From an uncultured Clostridia bacterium (lineage in GTDB: Bacteria; Bacillota; Clostridia; Oscillospirales; Ruminococcaceae): DNA of 5,359 nucleotides. Each line of letters begins with the position of its first letter. Position 1 is the first letter of the stretch. The notes under the pieces are model-generated. The model worked only from the letters and a program-made list of their open reading frames with translations. It had not been told where the DNA came from and made no database searches. This document shows positions 1 to 5,330 of this stretch, in pieces. Made by a program: the position numbers and the translations under genes. The stretch is taken from contig CAMWNQ010000120.1 in the NCBI GenBank assembly GCA_947175655.1, positions 1-5,359 on the forward strand. Reading direction: 5' to 3'.

Positions 1-745
1 TTATAAGATAAAGTATGCATTTATTCCGTTTTATGCATCTGACGGAAAATCCGGTTTAATTTTCAGGATTAAGAAATTAAAATCCAAGTCTTCAAAAAAA
101 TCAAAATTTGCCAAAAAATCAAAACACAAGTCTGGATTGAAAGATGAATCTAAAATAAAACCTGTATCAGAATCAAATATTAAACCAGAATTACAATCAG
201 AATTTGAATCAGATAATATTTCTGTTGCAAATGAAGATAAAAGTCAGGATAAACATAAAGAAAATATTCAGAATTCAGAAAATTTAAAAAAGTCCGAGAA
301 AATAGATAATAAGGACAAGCCAGAAACATCAAGGATTGAAAAAATATCCGGTTACTTTGAAAAAGCAGTTGACATATGGGAAATATCATCAAAACCGCTT
401 AAAAAAATCTGTAAGGGTATTCACTTTGAGAATATATATATAAATTTTAAAATTTCTGACCTTGATGCTTATGATTGTGCATTGAAATACGGAAAAATTT
501 GTATACTGGTTTATAATCTTCTTGCAGTTTTTGACCAGATATTTAGTCTTAAAAAAAAGAGTATTGATGTTAACTGTGTTTTTAATGAAGAAAAAAGCAT
601 ATATGATATATCATTTTCTTTAAGATTTCATATAGTTACGTTTATAATTTCTGCATTGTCTTTTTTATTAAAATATAAATCTCAAAATACAGAAAAATCA
701 GGAGGAAGTAATAATGGAAAACAAAAAAGAAAAACCGATAAATGA
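1..745 (+). CDS. DUF2953 domain protein (YtfI-like), 5'-truncated by window edge
   Basis: The frame is open from base 2 to the TGA at 743-745, giving 247 residues with the true start upstream of the window. The opening residues (YKIKYAFIPFY) and the C-terminal block (about residues 111-225, including SDLDAYDCALKYGK and FNEEKSIYDISFSLRF) match my recollection of DUF2953, the family of Bacillus subtilis YtfI. The two blocks are separated by about 85 residues of Lys/Ser/Glu/Asn-rich, probably disordered linker that begins with SKKSKFAKKSK-like basic repeats. A hydrophobic stretch near residues 210-225 (HIVTFIISALSFLL) may associate with the membrane. The family has no established biochemical role, but it habitually sits directly upstream of ytfJ/gerW, as here, which supports the call. 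The last 32 nt overlap the next gene, and that gene's ribosome binding site lies inside this coding sequence, so the two are probably translationally coupled. A TTG at 137 could be taken as a start, but the conserved residues upstream of it argue against that. Confidence 0.8.
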   Translation, partial: YKIKYAFIPFYASDGKSGLIFRIKKLKSKSSKKSKFAKKSKHKSGLKDESKIKPVSESNIKPELQSEFESDNISVANEDKSQDKHKENIQNSENLKKSEKIDNKDKPETSRIEKISGYFEKAVDIWEISSKPLKKICKGIHFENIYINFKISDLDAYDCALKYGKICILVYNLLAVFDQIFSLKKKSIDVNCVFNEEKSIYDISFSLRFHIVTFIISALSFLLKYKSQNTEKSGGSNNGKQKRKTDK

Positions 746-1148
746 AATGATGGGTATTACTATGGAAAAGGTTAAGGAAATGGTGGATATAAATTCCATT
801 ATCGGTGAACCTATAGTGATAAATGATAAAATTACTATCATTCCAATATCAAAAGTATCTTTCGGATTTGCTTCCGGAGGTTCAGACCTTCCAAGCAAGC
901 TTAGTCGTGACTTGTTCGGAGGAGGAGCAGGTGCAGGCGTATCAATAAAACCTGAGGGATTTCTTGTAATAAATGACGGAGATGTTAAGATGATAAATGC
1001 ACCTGCATCTTCCGACCCTGTTTCAACTGTCATAAATTCTGTGCCTTCAATATTCAATAAAGTAAATGATATATTTAAGAAAAAGAAAAATGATGACAGT
1101 AAAACAAATAATTCAGAAATTTCAGATATAGAAGATTTTGCAGATTAA
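714..1148 (+). CDS. gerW: GerW family sporulation protein (YtfJ)
   Basis: This 144-residue protein is recognisable as YtfJ/GerW by three conserved blocks: VDINSIIGEPI (residues 24-34), IPISKVSFGFASGGSD (43-58) and FGGGAGAGVSIKPEGFLVI (68-86). In B. subtilis GerW is a spore protein needed for normal L-alanine-triggered germination; its molecular activity is not established. The protein looks soluble, has no signal peptide, and ends in a Lys-rich then acidic tail (about residues 120-144) that is probably disordered. The ATG at 714 is preceded by GGAGGA at 701-706 with 7-nt spacing, which decides the start. It overlaps the end of the DUF2953 gene by 32 nt, the same partnership seen for ytfI-ytfJ. 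Related genes also occur in Firmicutes not known to sporulate, so the gene alone does not prove sporulation. Confidence 0.93.
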   Translation: MENKKEKPINEMMGITMEKVKEMVDINSIIGEPIVINDKITIIPISKVSFGFASGGSDLPSKLSRDLFGGGAGAGVSIKPEGFLVINDGDVKMINAPASSDPVSTVINSVPSIFNKVNDIFKKKKNDDSKTNNSEISDIEDFAD

Positions 1149-1188
1149 TTTTTTAATAATTTGATATCTGTAATAAAATAATTTTTAA

Positions 1189-1236
1189 GGGCATAATTTT
1201 ATATTAAATTAATTTGAATTAACAGGAGATATGCCC
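1189..1236 (+). promoter_or_regulatory. Inverted repeat enclosing the ribosome binding site of the carboxypeptidase gene
   Basis: GGGCATA at 1189-1195 is perfectly complementary to TATGCCC at 1230-1236, with 34 nt between. The SD sequence AGGAG (1224-1228) lies in the loop, and the 3' arm fills most of the 9-nt gap between the SD and the ATG at 1238. Inside the loop is a smaller palindrome, TTAATT-TG-AATTAA (1209-1222). GC-rich arms like these stand out in a leader that is otherwise almost all A/T. If transcribed, the hairpin could limit ribosome access. It lacks a following U-run, so it is not an intrinsic terminator. The regulatory role is inference. Confidence 0.4.
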
Positions 1237-1237
1237 A

Positions 1238-2395
1238 ATGAAACGATTTTTAACTTTAATTTTTTCTGTCTGTTCCATATTTTCAGTTGTGAGTATGAAT
1301 TTAAATTCAGAAATCTTCTTTTATGCTTTTGCTGATGACAAACCATCTGTATCTGCAAAGGCAGCGGTTTTAATATCTGCGGATACAGGAGAAATGATAT
1401 ATTCACTTAATGCAAGCACTAAGCTCCCTATGGCAAGTACAACCAAAATTATGACAACTCTGCTATGTCTTGAAAGCGGAAATCTTGATGAAGAATTTGT
1501 TGTTGACAGTGAGGCAATAAAAGTTGAGGGTTCATCTATGGGACTTGTTGAAGGTGATATAGTTACAAAATATGCTCTTTGTTGTGGAATGCTTTTGCCT
1601 TCAGGAAATGATGCTGCAAATGCCACAGCAGTAAAGCTTGCAGGAAGTCTTGAAAATTTTGCTGTTATGATGAATGAAAAAGCAAAGGAATTAGGAATGT
1701 CAAAATCGTATTTTGTGACTCCCTCCGGACTTGAGGGTACAGGACACGGTTCTTCTGCTTATGATATGGCAATACTCGCAAGGGAAGCTTTAAAAAATGA
1801 AATTTTTAAAGAAATATGTTCCCAGCAGAGTATTCAGGTAAAATTTGGAAATCCTCCCTATGAAAGATGGCTTAAAAATACAAATAAACTTCTTTCAATG
1901 TATGATGGTGTTTATGGAGTGAAAACGGGTTTTACCGATGAGGCAGGACGTTGTCTTGTATCAGCCTGTGAACGTGACGGAAAAGAATTAATATGTGTTA
2001 CTCTTAATGATAGAGATGACTGGAATGACCATATGATTTTATATGATTATGGATTTAGTCAGGTATCGGATTATGAATATAAAATTGATGATGAAATATA
2101 TGTAAACCTTGCTGGTGGATTTGAAGATAAAATTAAACTTTGCTGTCCTGAAAATCCGGTAATATGTACAGCAGAAAACAATCCGGATTTTTTTAAATGC
2201 AAAATAAAAACATCACCTTTTCTGTATGCACCTATTATGGAGGGTGAACAATGTGGTGAAATAGTTATAACGTATAAGGGCAGGGAAGTTAGAAGTCTTC
2301 CGCTTTGTGCTGATAAGGATTATAATATATATGTAAAGACTGAAAAGAAAAAAAGTAAAATGGAAAAAATTAAAAGTATATTTAATAAAAATTAA
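1238..2395 (+). CDS. D-alanyl-D-alanine carboxypeptidase, PBP5/DacB/DacF type (serine peptidase S11)
   Basis: This 385-residue penicillin-binding protein removes the terminal D-Ala from peptidoglycan pentapeptides outside the membrane, limiting cross-linking; sporulation members (DacB, DacF) tune the spore cortex. The three active-site motifs are intact: S67-T68-T69-K70 (SxxK, nucleophile S67), S122-G123-N124 (SGN) and K229-T230-G231 (KTG). The N-terminus has a signal peptide (K2, R3, hydrophobic core, probable cleavage after A30-F31-A32). The catalytic domain covers about residues 34-265 and a PBP5_C-like beta domain about 275-365. The Lys-rich tail (368-385) may form the amphipathic membrane anchor typical of the family. 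The ATG at 1238 has AGGAG at 1224-1228 with 9-nt spacing. It follows gerW by 89 nt and sits two genes after the ytfI-like gene, consistent with a sporulation or envelope role; whether it is DacB or DacF cannot be decided here. The mature part has 13 cysteines, unusual for an exported protein. Confidence 0.95.
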   Translation: MKRFLTLIFSVCSIFSVVSMNLNSEIFFYAFADDKPSVSAKAAVLISADTGEMIYSLNASTKLPMASTTKIMTTLLCLESGNLDEEFVVDSEAIKVEGSSMGLVEGDIVTKYALCCGMLLPSGNDAANATAVKLAGSLENFAVMMNEKAKELGMSKSYFVTPSGLEGTGHGSSAYDMAILAREALKNEIFKEICSQQSIQVKFGNPPYERWLKNTNKLLSMYDGVYGVKTGFTDEAGRCLVSACERDGKELICVTLNDRDDWNDHMILYDYGFSQVSDYEYKIDDEIYVNLAGGFEDKIKLCCPENPVICTAENNPDFFKCKIKTSPFLYAPIMEGEQCGEIVITYKGREVRSLPLCADKDYNIYVKTEKKKSKMEKIKSIFNKN

Positions 2396-2583
2396 CAAGT
2401 ATTCTCCCATCTTTTTAGGTGGCGATAGGAATTGTTAGGTAAAATGAATATCAGTGACGGGCGGAATAAAATGGTATCCCTCACTGACATAAAGCAATCC
2501 ATAATGCAGATTATTGTCACATTCCTGAAAATGCCAGTGTGGATTGAAACAAGTAATTAAAACTGGAGGATGCAAATAAATTT
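2396..2583 (+). other. Structured spacer before rluB (candidate RNA element or repeat remnant)
   Basis: This 188-nt gap is richer in G/C and in inverted repeats than the other spacers. Stem 1: TCAGTGA (2451-2457) pairs perfectly with TCACTGA (2481-2487), and across a single bulged C (2458) GGG (2459-2461) pairs with CCC (2478-2480), so ten base pairs enclose a 16-nt loop. Stem 2: CAATCCA (2495-2501) pairs with TGGATTG (2540-2546), extended by U-G and A-U pairs to nine, with a small inner stem CATT/AATG (2520-2523, 2530-2533). A weaker 5-bp hairpin lies at 2407-2422. Neither main stem is followed by a T-run, so they are not ordinary terminators. I recognise no known riboswitch or RNA family. 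It may be a leader RNA for rluB, a processed mRNA spacer, or a small dispersed repeat. Confidence 0.4.
2565..2570 (+). promoter_or_regulatory. Ribosome binding site of rluB with long spacing
   Basis: GGAGGA is a strong SD sequence, but it lies 13 nt before the rluB ATG at 2584, longer than the 7-9 nt seen for the other genes here. No alternative in-frame start lies closer. An out-of-frame ATG at 2570-2572 overlaps the SD and would encode only eight residues. The start at 2584 is still preferred because the S4 domain begins immediately (RIQKIMADAG). Confidence 0.6.
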
Positions 2584-3315
2584 ATGGAAAAAATAAGAAT
2601 ACAAAAAATAATGGCAGATGCAGGTTATTGTTCACGTAGAAAAGCTGAGGAACTCATATCACAAGGAAGAGTTAAATTAAATGGCAGACCTGTGAAACTG
2701 GGTGATAAGGCCGATTCAAAAGCATTGATTTCTGTTGATGGTGAAAAAATTTATATACCAAGAAAAAAGAATATGGTTTACATAATGCTTAATAAGCCAA
2801 GAGGATATGTTACAACAGTATCAGATGAACTTGACAGAAAGTGTGTTATGGATTTGTTTGAAGATTTGGAAGAAAGAGTTTATCCAGTAGGAAGGCTTGA
2901 CAGAAATTCCGAAGGTTTACTGCTTTTTACTAATGACGGTGAATTTGCAAATAATATAATGCACCCGAGCAGACATATTTCCAAGACTTATCGTGTAACA
3001 GTAAGACCTGATATATCAGATGAACAACTTGTAAGACTTTCAGAGGGCGTTGAAATTGACGGAAAAAAAACATTGCCGGCAAATGTAGTCGTAAAAGATA
3101 AGGAAGCTGGCAGGGTTGTACTGCTTATAACTATAAAAGAGGGCAGAAACCGTCAGATAAGAAAGATGTGTGAAGCTGTAGGTCTTGAAGTTGCAAGACT
3201 CAGAAGAATAAGTATAGGACCTTTAAAACTTGGTATGCTTAAACCGGGTGCATATCGTAATCTTACACCTGATGAACTCAGAGCTATAAGAAATGCAATA
3301 GGCAAGGAAAATTAA
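2584..3315 (+). CDS. rluB: 23S rRNA pseudouridine synthase, RsuA/RluB family
   Basis: This 243-residue enzyme isomerises a specific uridine in rRNA to pseudouridine during ribosome assembly. An S4 RNA-binding domain occupies about residues 1-58 (RIQKIMADAGYCSRRKAEELI, then GRVKLNG). The catalytic domain follows, with KPRGYVTT (71-78), the motif GRLDRNSEGLLLFTNDG (103-119) in which D106 is the expected catalytic aspartate, KTYRV (134-138), and EGRNRQIRKM (186-195). Length and domain order are those of the complete RsuA/RluB/RluE/RluF group. The RluB assignment, rather than a paralog, rests on context: in B. subtilis the gene follows dacB-spmA-spmB, and here it follows the carboxypeptidase gene directly. 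The exact target uridine (helix 90-92 region of 23S rRNA for RluB) is family knowledge, not visible here. It probably belongs to the same transcript as the upstream genes, or starts from the structured spacer; no clear promoter is seen. Confidence 0.93.
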   Translation: MEKIRIQKIMADAGYCSRRKAEELISQGRVKLNGRPVKLGDKADSKALISVDGEKIYIPRKKNMVYIMLNKPRGYVTTVSDELDRKCVMDLFEDLEERVYPVGRLDRNSEGLLLFTNDGEFANNIMHPSRHISKTYRVTVRPDISDEQLVRLSEGVEIDGKKTLPANVVVKDKEAGRVVLLITIKEGRNRQIRKMCEAVGLEVARLRRISIGPLKLGMLKPGAYRNLTPDELRAIRNAIGKEN

Positions 3316-3375
3316 CAGTAAAAATTCATTTATGTTTAAAAAAATGTATATAATATTTAAAAATCCCGTATGTAC

Positions 3376-3404
3376 TTGAAAATTTACTATAAAAATAGTA
3401 TTAT
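3376..3404 (+). promoter_or_regulatory. Predicted sigma-A-type promoter for the carboxyltransferase gene
   Basis: A -35 box TTGAAA (3376-3381) is followed after 17 nt by a -10 box TATTAT (3399-3404). A perfect TATAAT (3402-3407) overlaps the latter but would need a 20-nt spacer. This is the most convincing promoter in the window. It suits a new transcription unit after rluB, although I see no clear intrinsic terminator between rluB and this promoter. Confidence 0.6.
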
Positions 3405-3412
3405 AATAGTAA
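3384..3412 (+). promoter_or_regulatory. Inverted and direct repeats over the -10 region (possible operator)
   Basis: TACTAT (3385-3390) and ATAGTA (3395-3400) form an inverted repeat around AAAA, covering the spacer and the start of the -10 box. ATAGTA recurs 11 nt later at 3406-3411, and with one more base each side TTACTAT (3384-3390) is complementary to ATAGTAA (3406-3412). The spacing of about one helical turn and the overlap with the promoter suit a repressor site. The A/T-only background raises the chance of coincidence, and I recognise no known regulator consensus. Confidence 0.35.
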
Positions 3413-3438
3413 TATGATTATTTGAAAGGAAAGATATT

Positions 3439-4764
3439 ATGGAATTTGAAAAAAATTCGGATAGACTCTCTTGTTTGTTTGATGAAGGAAAATATACTGA
3501 GATAAATTCCAGCATTATGGAAAAAGATAAACAGGCATCTGTTGTTACTGCTTATGGATATGTAAATGGTAACCCAGTTTATGCTTTTTCTCAGGATAAA
3601 TCTATGACTAGTGGAGCAGTAGGAATGGCACATGCTGAAAAAATAGCTAAGCTTTATTCACTTGCTTCAAAAACTGGTACGCCTGTTATCGGAATTCATG
3701 ATTCAAATGGTGCTTTTGTTGATGGAACAGCAGAATCACTCTTAGCATATGGTAAAATGATTTCTGCTTCCTCCTTGATTTCTGGAGTTGTTCCACAGAT
3801 TTCAGTTATTGCAGGAACTTGTGCCGGAAGTGCATCAATACTTGCCTGTTCATCAGATTTTGTTATAATGACAAAAGATTCTGAATTTTTTATGAATGCA
3901 AATTCAGAAAATGCTTCAGCAGAATCAGCAATGAAAGCGGGTATTGCGTCCAGTATTTGCGAGGATATAAAATCAGCTATTGAAAAGGCAAGAGATATAA
4001 TAAATATTATGCCTTTAAACAATCTGTCAGCTGTTCCGGAATTTGAACCTCTTGAACCTGTTGGAACAATATCAAAAGATTTAAATGGTATTATAAACGG
4101 TGTTACTGATGCTGATACAGCAATTGAACTCTATGACAGTTATGGAAAATCATCTTATACAGCTCTTGCAAGAATAGAGGGCAGAACAGTCGGAATAGTT
4201 GCAACAAACAAGACATCTGATAAACTCTGTTCAGAAGATTGTTCAAAAATTTCACGCTTTGTAAGACTTTGTGATGCTTTTTCAGTACCTATTATCACTT
4301 TTGTTGATACTGACGGATTCGATACAGCTGATACTGTTTCCGGCATCAAGAATATTACTGCACTGTCTTCCTGCTATGCAGAGGCTACTACAATAAAAAT
4401 TTCAGTAATTACCGGAAAAGCTGTCGGAACATCATTTGTTGCACTTGCCGGAAAAGATATAAACACTGATTTTACATATGCTTGGGAATCAGCATATATT
4501 AGTCCTATGATGCCTGAAACTGCTGTTGAGTTCCTTTGGCATGATAAATTAAAGAATGCTGACAATCTTTCTACAAAGAGAAAAGAACTTGCAGAAGAAT
4601 ATAAATCCACACTTGCATCTGCTGAAAAAGCAAGTGCAATCGGTTGTATAGATGATGTTATTTCTGCCGTTGATACAAGAAAAGTGATAGCTTCTGCACT
4701 TGATATTCTTGCCGGAAAGAGAGTAACAAAACTCCCTAAGAAACATAATAATATTCCGTTTTAA
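3439..4764 (+). CDS. Divergent carboxyl transferase domain protein (acyl-CoA carboxylase beta / MmdA-like)
   Basis: This 441-residue protein belongs to the crotonase-fold carboxyltransferase family (PccB, MmdA, GcdA), which moves a carboxyl group between biotin and an acyl-CoA or 2-oxoacid. Family landmarks in order: GYVNGNPVYAFSQD (40-53), AEKIAKLYSLASKTGTPVIG (66-85), SGVVPQISVIAGTCAG (115-130), GRTVGIVATN (248-257), RFVRLCDAFSVPIITFVD (273-290), YAEATTIKISVITGKAVG (313-330), YAWESAYISPMMPETAVEF (348-366) and the terminal KHNNIPF (435-441). It is shorter than the usual roughly 510 residues, mainly because the segment equivalent to GPDVVK...ELGG after position 154 is missing. Both glycine-rich loops are altered: CAGSAS (128-133) where CAGGAV is usual, and KAVGTSF (327-333) where KAYGGAY is usual; DSGGARIQ is DSNGAFVD. 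Either substrate use has changed or catalysis is lost. The ATG has AAAGGA at 3425-3430 with 8-nt spacing. No biotin carrier or decarboxylase subunit is nearby. Family membership is secure; function is not. Confidence 0.88.
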   Translation: MEFEKNSDRLSCLFDEGKYTEINSSIMEKDKQASVVTAYGYVNGNPVYAFSQDKSMTSGAVGMAHAEKIAKLYSLASKTGTPVIGIHDSNGAFVDGTAESLLAYGKMISASSLISGVVPQISVIAGTCAGSASILACSSDFVIMTKDSEFFMNANSENASAESAMKAGIASSICEDIKSAIEKARDIINIMPLNNLSAVPEFEPLEPVGTISKDLNGIINGVTDADTAIELYDSYGKSSYTALARIEGRTVGIVATNKTSDKLCSEDCSKISRFVRLCDAFSVPIITFVDTDGFDTADTVSGIKNITALSSCYAEATTIKISVITGKAVGTSFVALAGKDINTDFTYAWESAYISPMMPETAVEFLWHDKLKNADNLSTKRKELAEEYKSTLASAEKASAIGCIDDVISAVDTRKVIASALDILAGKRVTKLPKKHNNIPF

Positions 4765-4771
4765 TTGAGTT

Positions 4772-5047
4772 ATGAAGTTCAAGTTAGATATAAATTATTC
4801 TGAGGAAGAATTAAAATTTATAGAAGAAAATAATTGTGAAATTCTTTCTGAAATAAAGCTGTCCAGAACCAATTTTCCTGAAGGTGAAAATCCAAGACGA
4901 ATGCTTAATTATTATGGTACTTATATTGCTGAGGTATATGACAATGAAAGCGGTGAATTGCTGTGGGCTGTTTTGTCAAAGTGGAAAAGAGTATATCGCT
5001 GGACACAATATTATGACAGCTTGGAAACATTGCAACAAAATCTTTAA
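4772..5047 (+). CDS. Hypothetical protein, 91 residues, coupled to the carboxyltransferase gene
   Basis: I do not recognise this family. The protein is small, acidic in its first third (SEEELKFIEENN, residues 10-21) and aromatic/basic near the end (LLWAVLSKWKRVYRWTQYY, 63-81). It has no signal peptide or membrane segment. A central stretch (GTYIAEVYDNESGELLWAVL, 49-68) looks like a pair of beta strands joined by a turn. It starts 7 nt after the carboxyltransferase stop codon with only a weak GAG as SD, so translation probably depends on ribosomes finishing the upstream gene; this makes the two a likely operon. The even codon use and full-length frame support a real gene. An overlapping frame at 4884-5081 is judged a shadow. 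Confidence 0.7.
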   Translation: MKFKLDINYSEEELKFIEENNCEILSEIKLSRTNFPEGENPRRMLNYYGTYIAEVYDNESGELLWAVLSKWKRVYRWTQYYDSLETLQQNL

Positions 5048-5112
5048 GATTATGATTTATTTCAGAAACTTATTCTTATAGGATACATCGAAAGTTATGA
5101 AGGAGAATTTGA

Positions 5113-5292
5113 ATGATGAAGGAAAATCGATTTGAAGTAGTATATAAAGAGGACAATGCACTTATCAAAGGATTAAAGATGGTAATCGTTGATAAGGAAA
5201 CAGGGGTGAATTATCTTTTTTTGCAGTCGGGATATGCAGGGGGATTAACTCCCTTATTAGATGTTGATGGAAAACCTGTTATTACCAGATAA
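5113..5292 (+). CDS. DUF6440-like small protein, 59 residues
   Basis: The protein contains VDKETGVNYLF (26-36), GYAGGLTPLLD (40-50) and DGKPVITR (52-59), a pattern I associate with DUF6440, a small Firmicute family of unknown function often found near the ends of operons or beside mobile and hypothetical genes. The order is an N-terminal RFEVVYKED strand, a DKETGVNYL turn and strand, and a Gly-rich loop ending in PLLD-DGKP. It is soluble, without signal or membrane segments. AAGGAG at 5100-5105 lies 7 nt before the first of two consecutive ATG codons (5113 and 5116); the first is chosen for spacing, but the second would remove only one Met. It is 65 nt downstream of the 91-residue gene and may be co-transcribed with it. 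Nothing in the sequence shows its function. Confidence 0.82.
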   Translation: MMKENRFEVVYKEDNALIKGLKMVIVDKETGVNYLFLQSGYAGGLTPLLDVDGKPVITR

Positions 5293-5307
5293 ATTCCATT
5301 TTGTAGT

Positions 5308-5330
5308 TCAGACAAATTCTGATTTATATT
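5308..5330 (+). terminator. Weak terminator-like hairpin after the DUF6440-like gene
   Basis: TCAGA (5308-5312) and TCTGA (5318-5322) enclose the loop CAAAT and are followed by TTTATATT. The stem has only five base pairs and the T-run is interrupted, so this is at best a weak intrinsic terminator. Its position 15 nt after the stop codon is what makes it worth noting. Confidence 0.25.

Noticed and set aside
137..745. A complete 202-residue gene starting at TTG 137.
   Set aside because: The frame is open to the left edge and the residues before 137 fit the DUF2953 pattern, so the gene is truncated by the window rather than starting here.
698..1057. A 119-residue frame on the - strand opposite gerW, and similar - strand frames opposite the carboxypeptidase and carboxyltransferase genes.
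   Set aside because: They lie antisense to well-supported genes, have no convincing SD, and their compositions look like reverse-complement shadows.
2418..2464. Ribosomal RNA fragments: GGTGGCGATAG (2418-2428) resembles the start of 5S rRNA, and GACGGGCGG (2456-2464) resembles the complement of the 16S 3' region.
   Set aside because: The matches are about ten bases each, in inconsistent orientation, and the flanking sequence does not continue either rRNA.
2516..2550. A CRISPR array.
   Set aside because: Only one repeat-like unit is present, with no second copy within the window at a plausible spacing and no cas gene nearby.
2444..2560. A 38-codon + strand frame (ATG at 2444, TAA at 2558) in the spacer before rluB.
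   Set aside because: The SD is poor, the protein resembles nothing I know, and the frame coincides with the inverted repeats, which explain the sequence better. Conservation of the amino acids in relatives would reopen it.
3316..3375. A terminator after rluB.
   Set aside because: The stretch is nearly all A/T and shows no GC-containing stem followed by a T-run; termination here, if any, is not visible.
5039..5051. AATCTT-T-AAGATT palindrome at the stop codon of the 91-residue gene as a terminator.
   Set aside because: At most four stable A/T-rich pairs can form around a five-base loop and no proper T-run follows.
4884..5081. A 65-residue + strand frame overlapping the 91-residue gene.
   Set aside because: It starts inside that gene without an SD and its cysteine- and methionine-rich translation looks like an off-frame reading.
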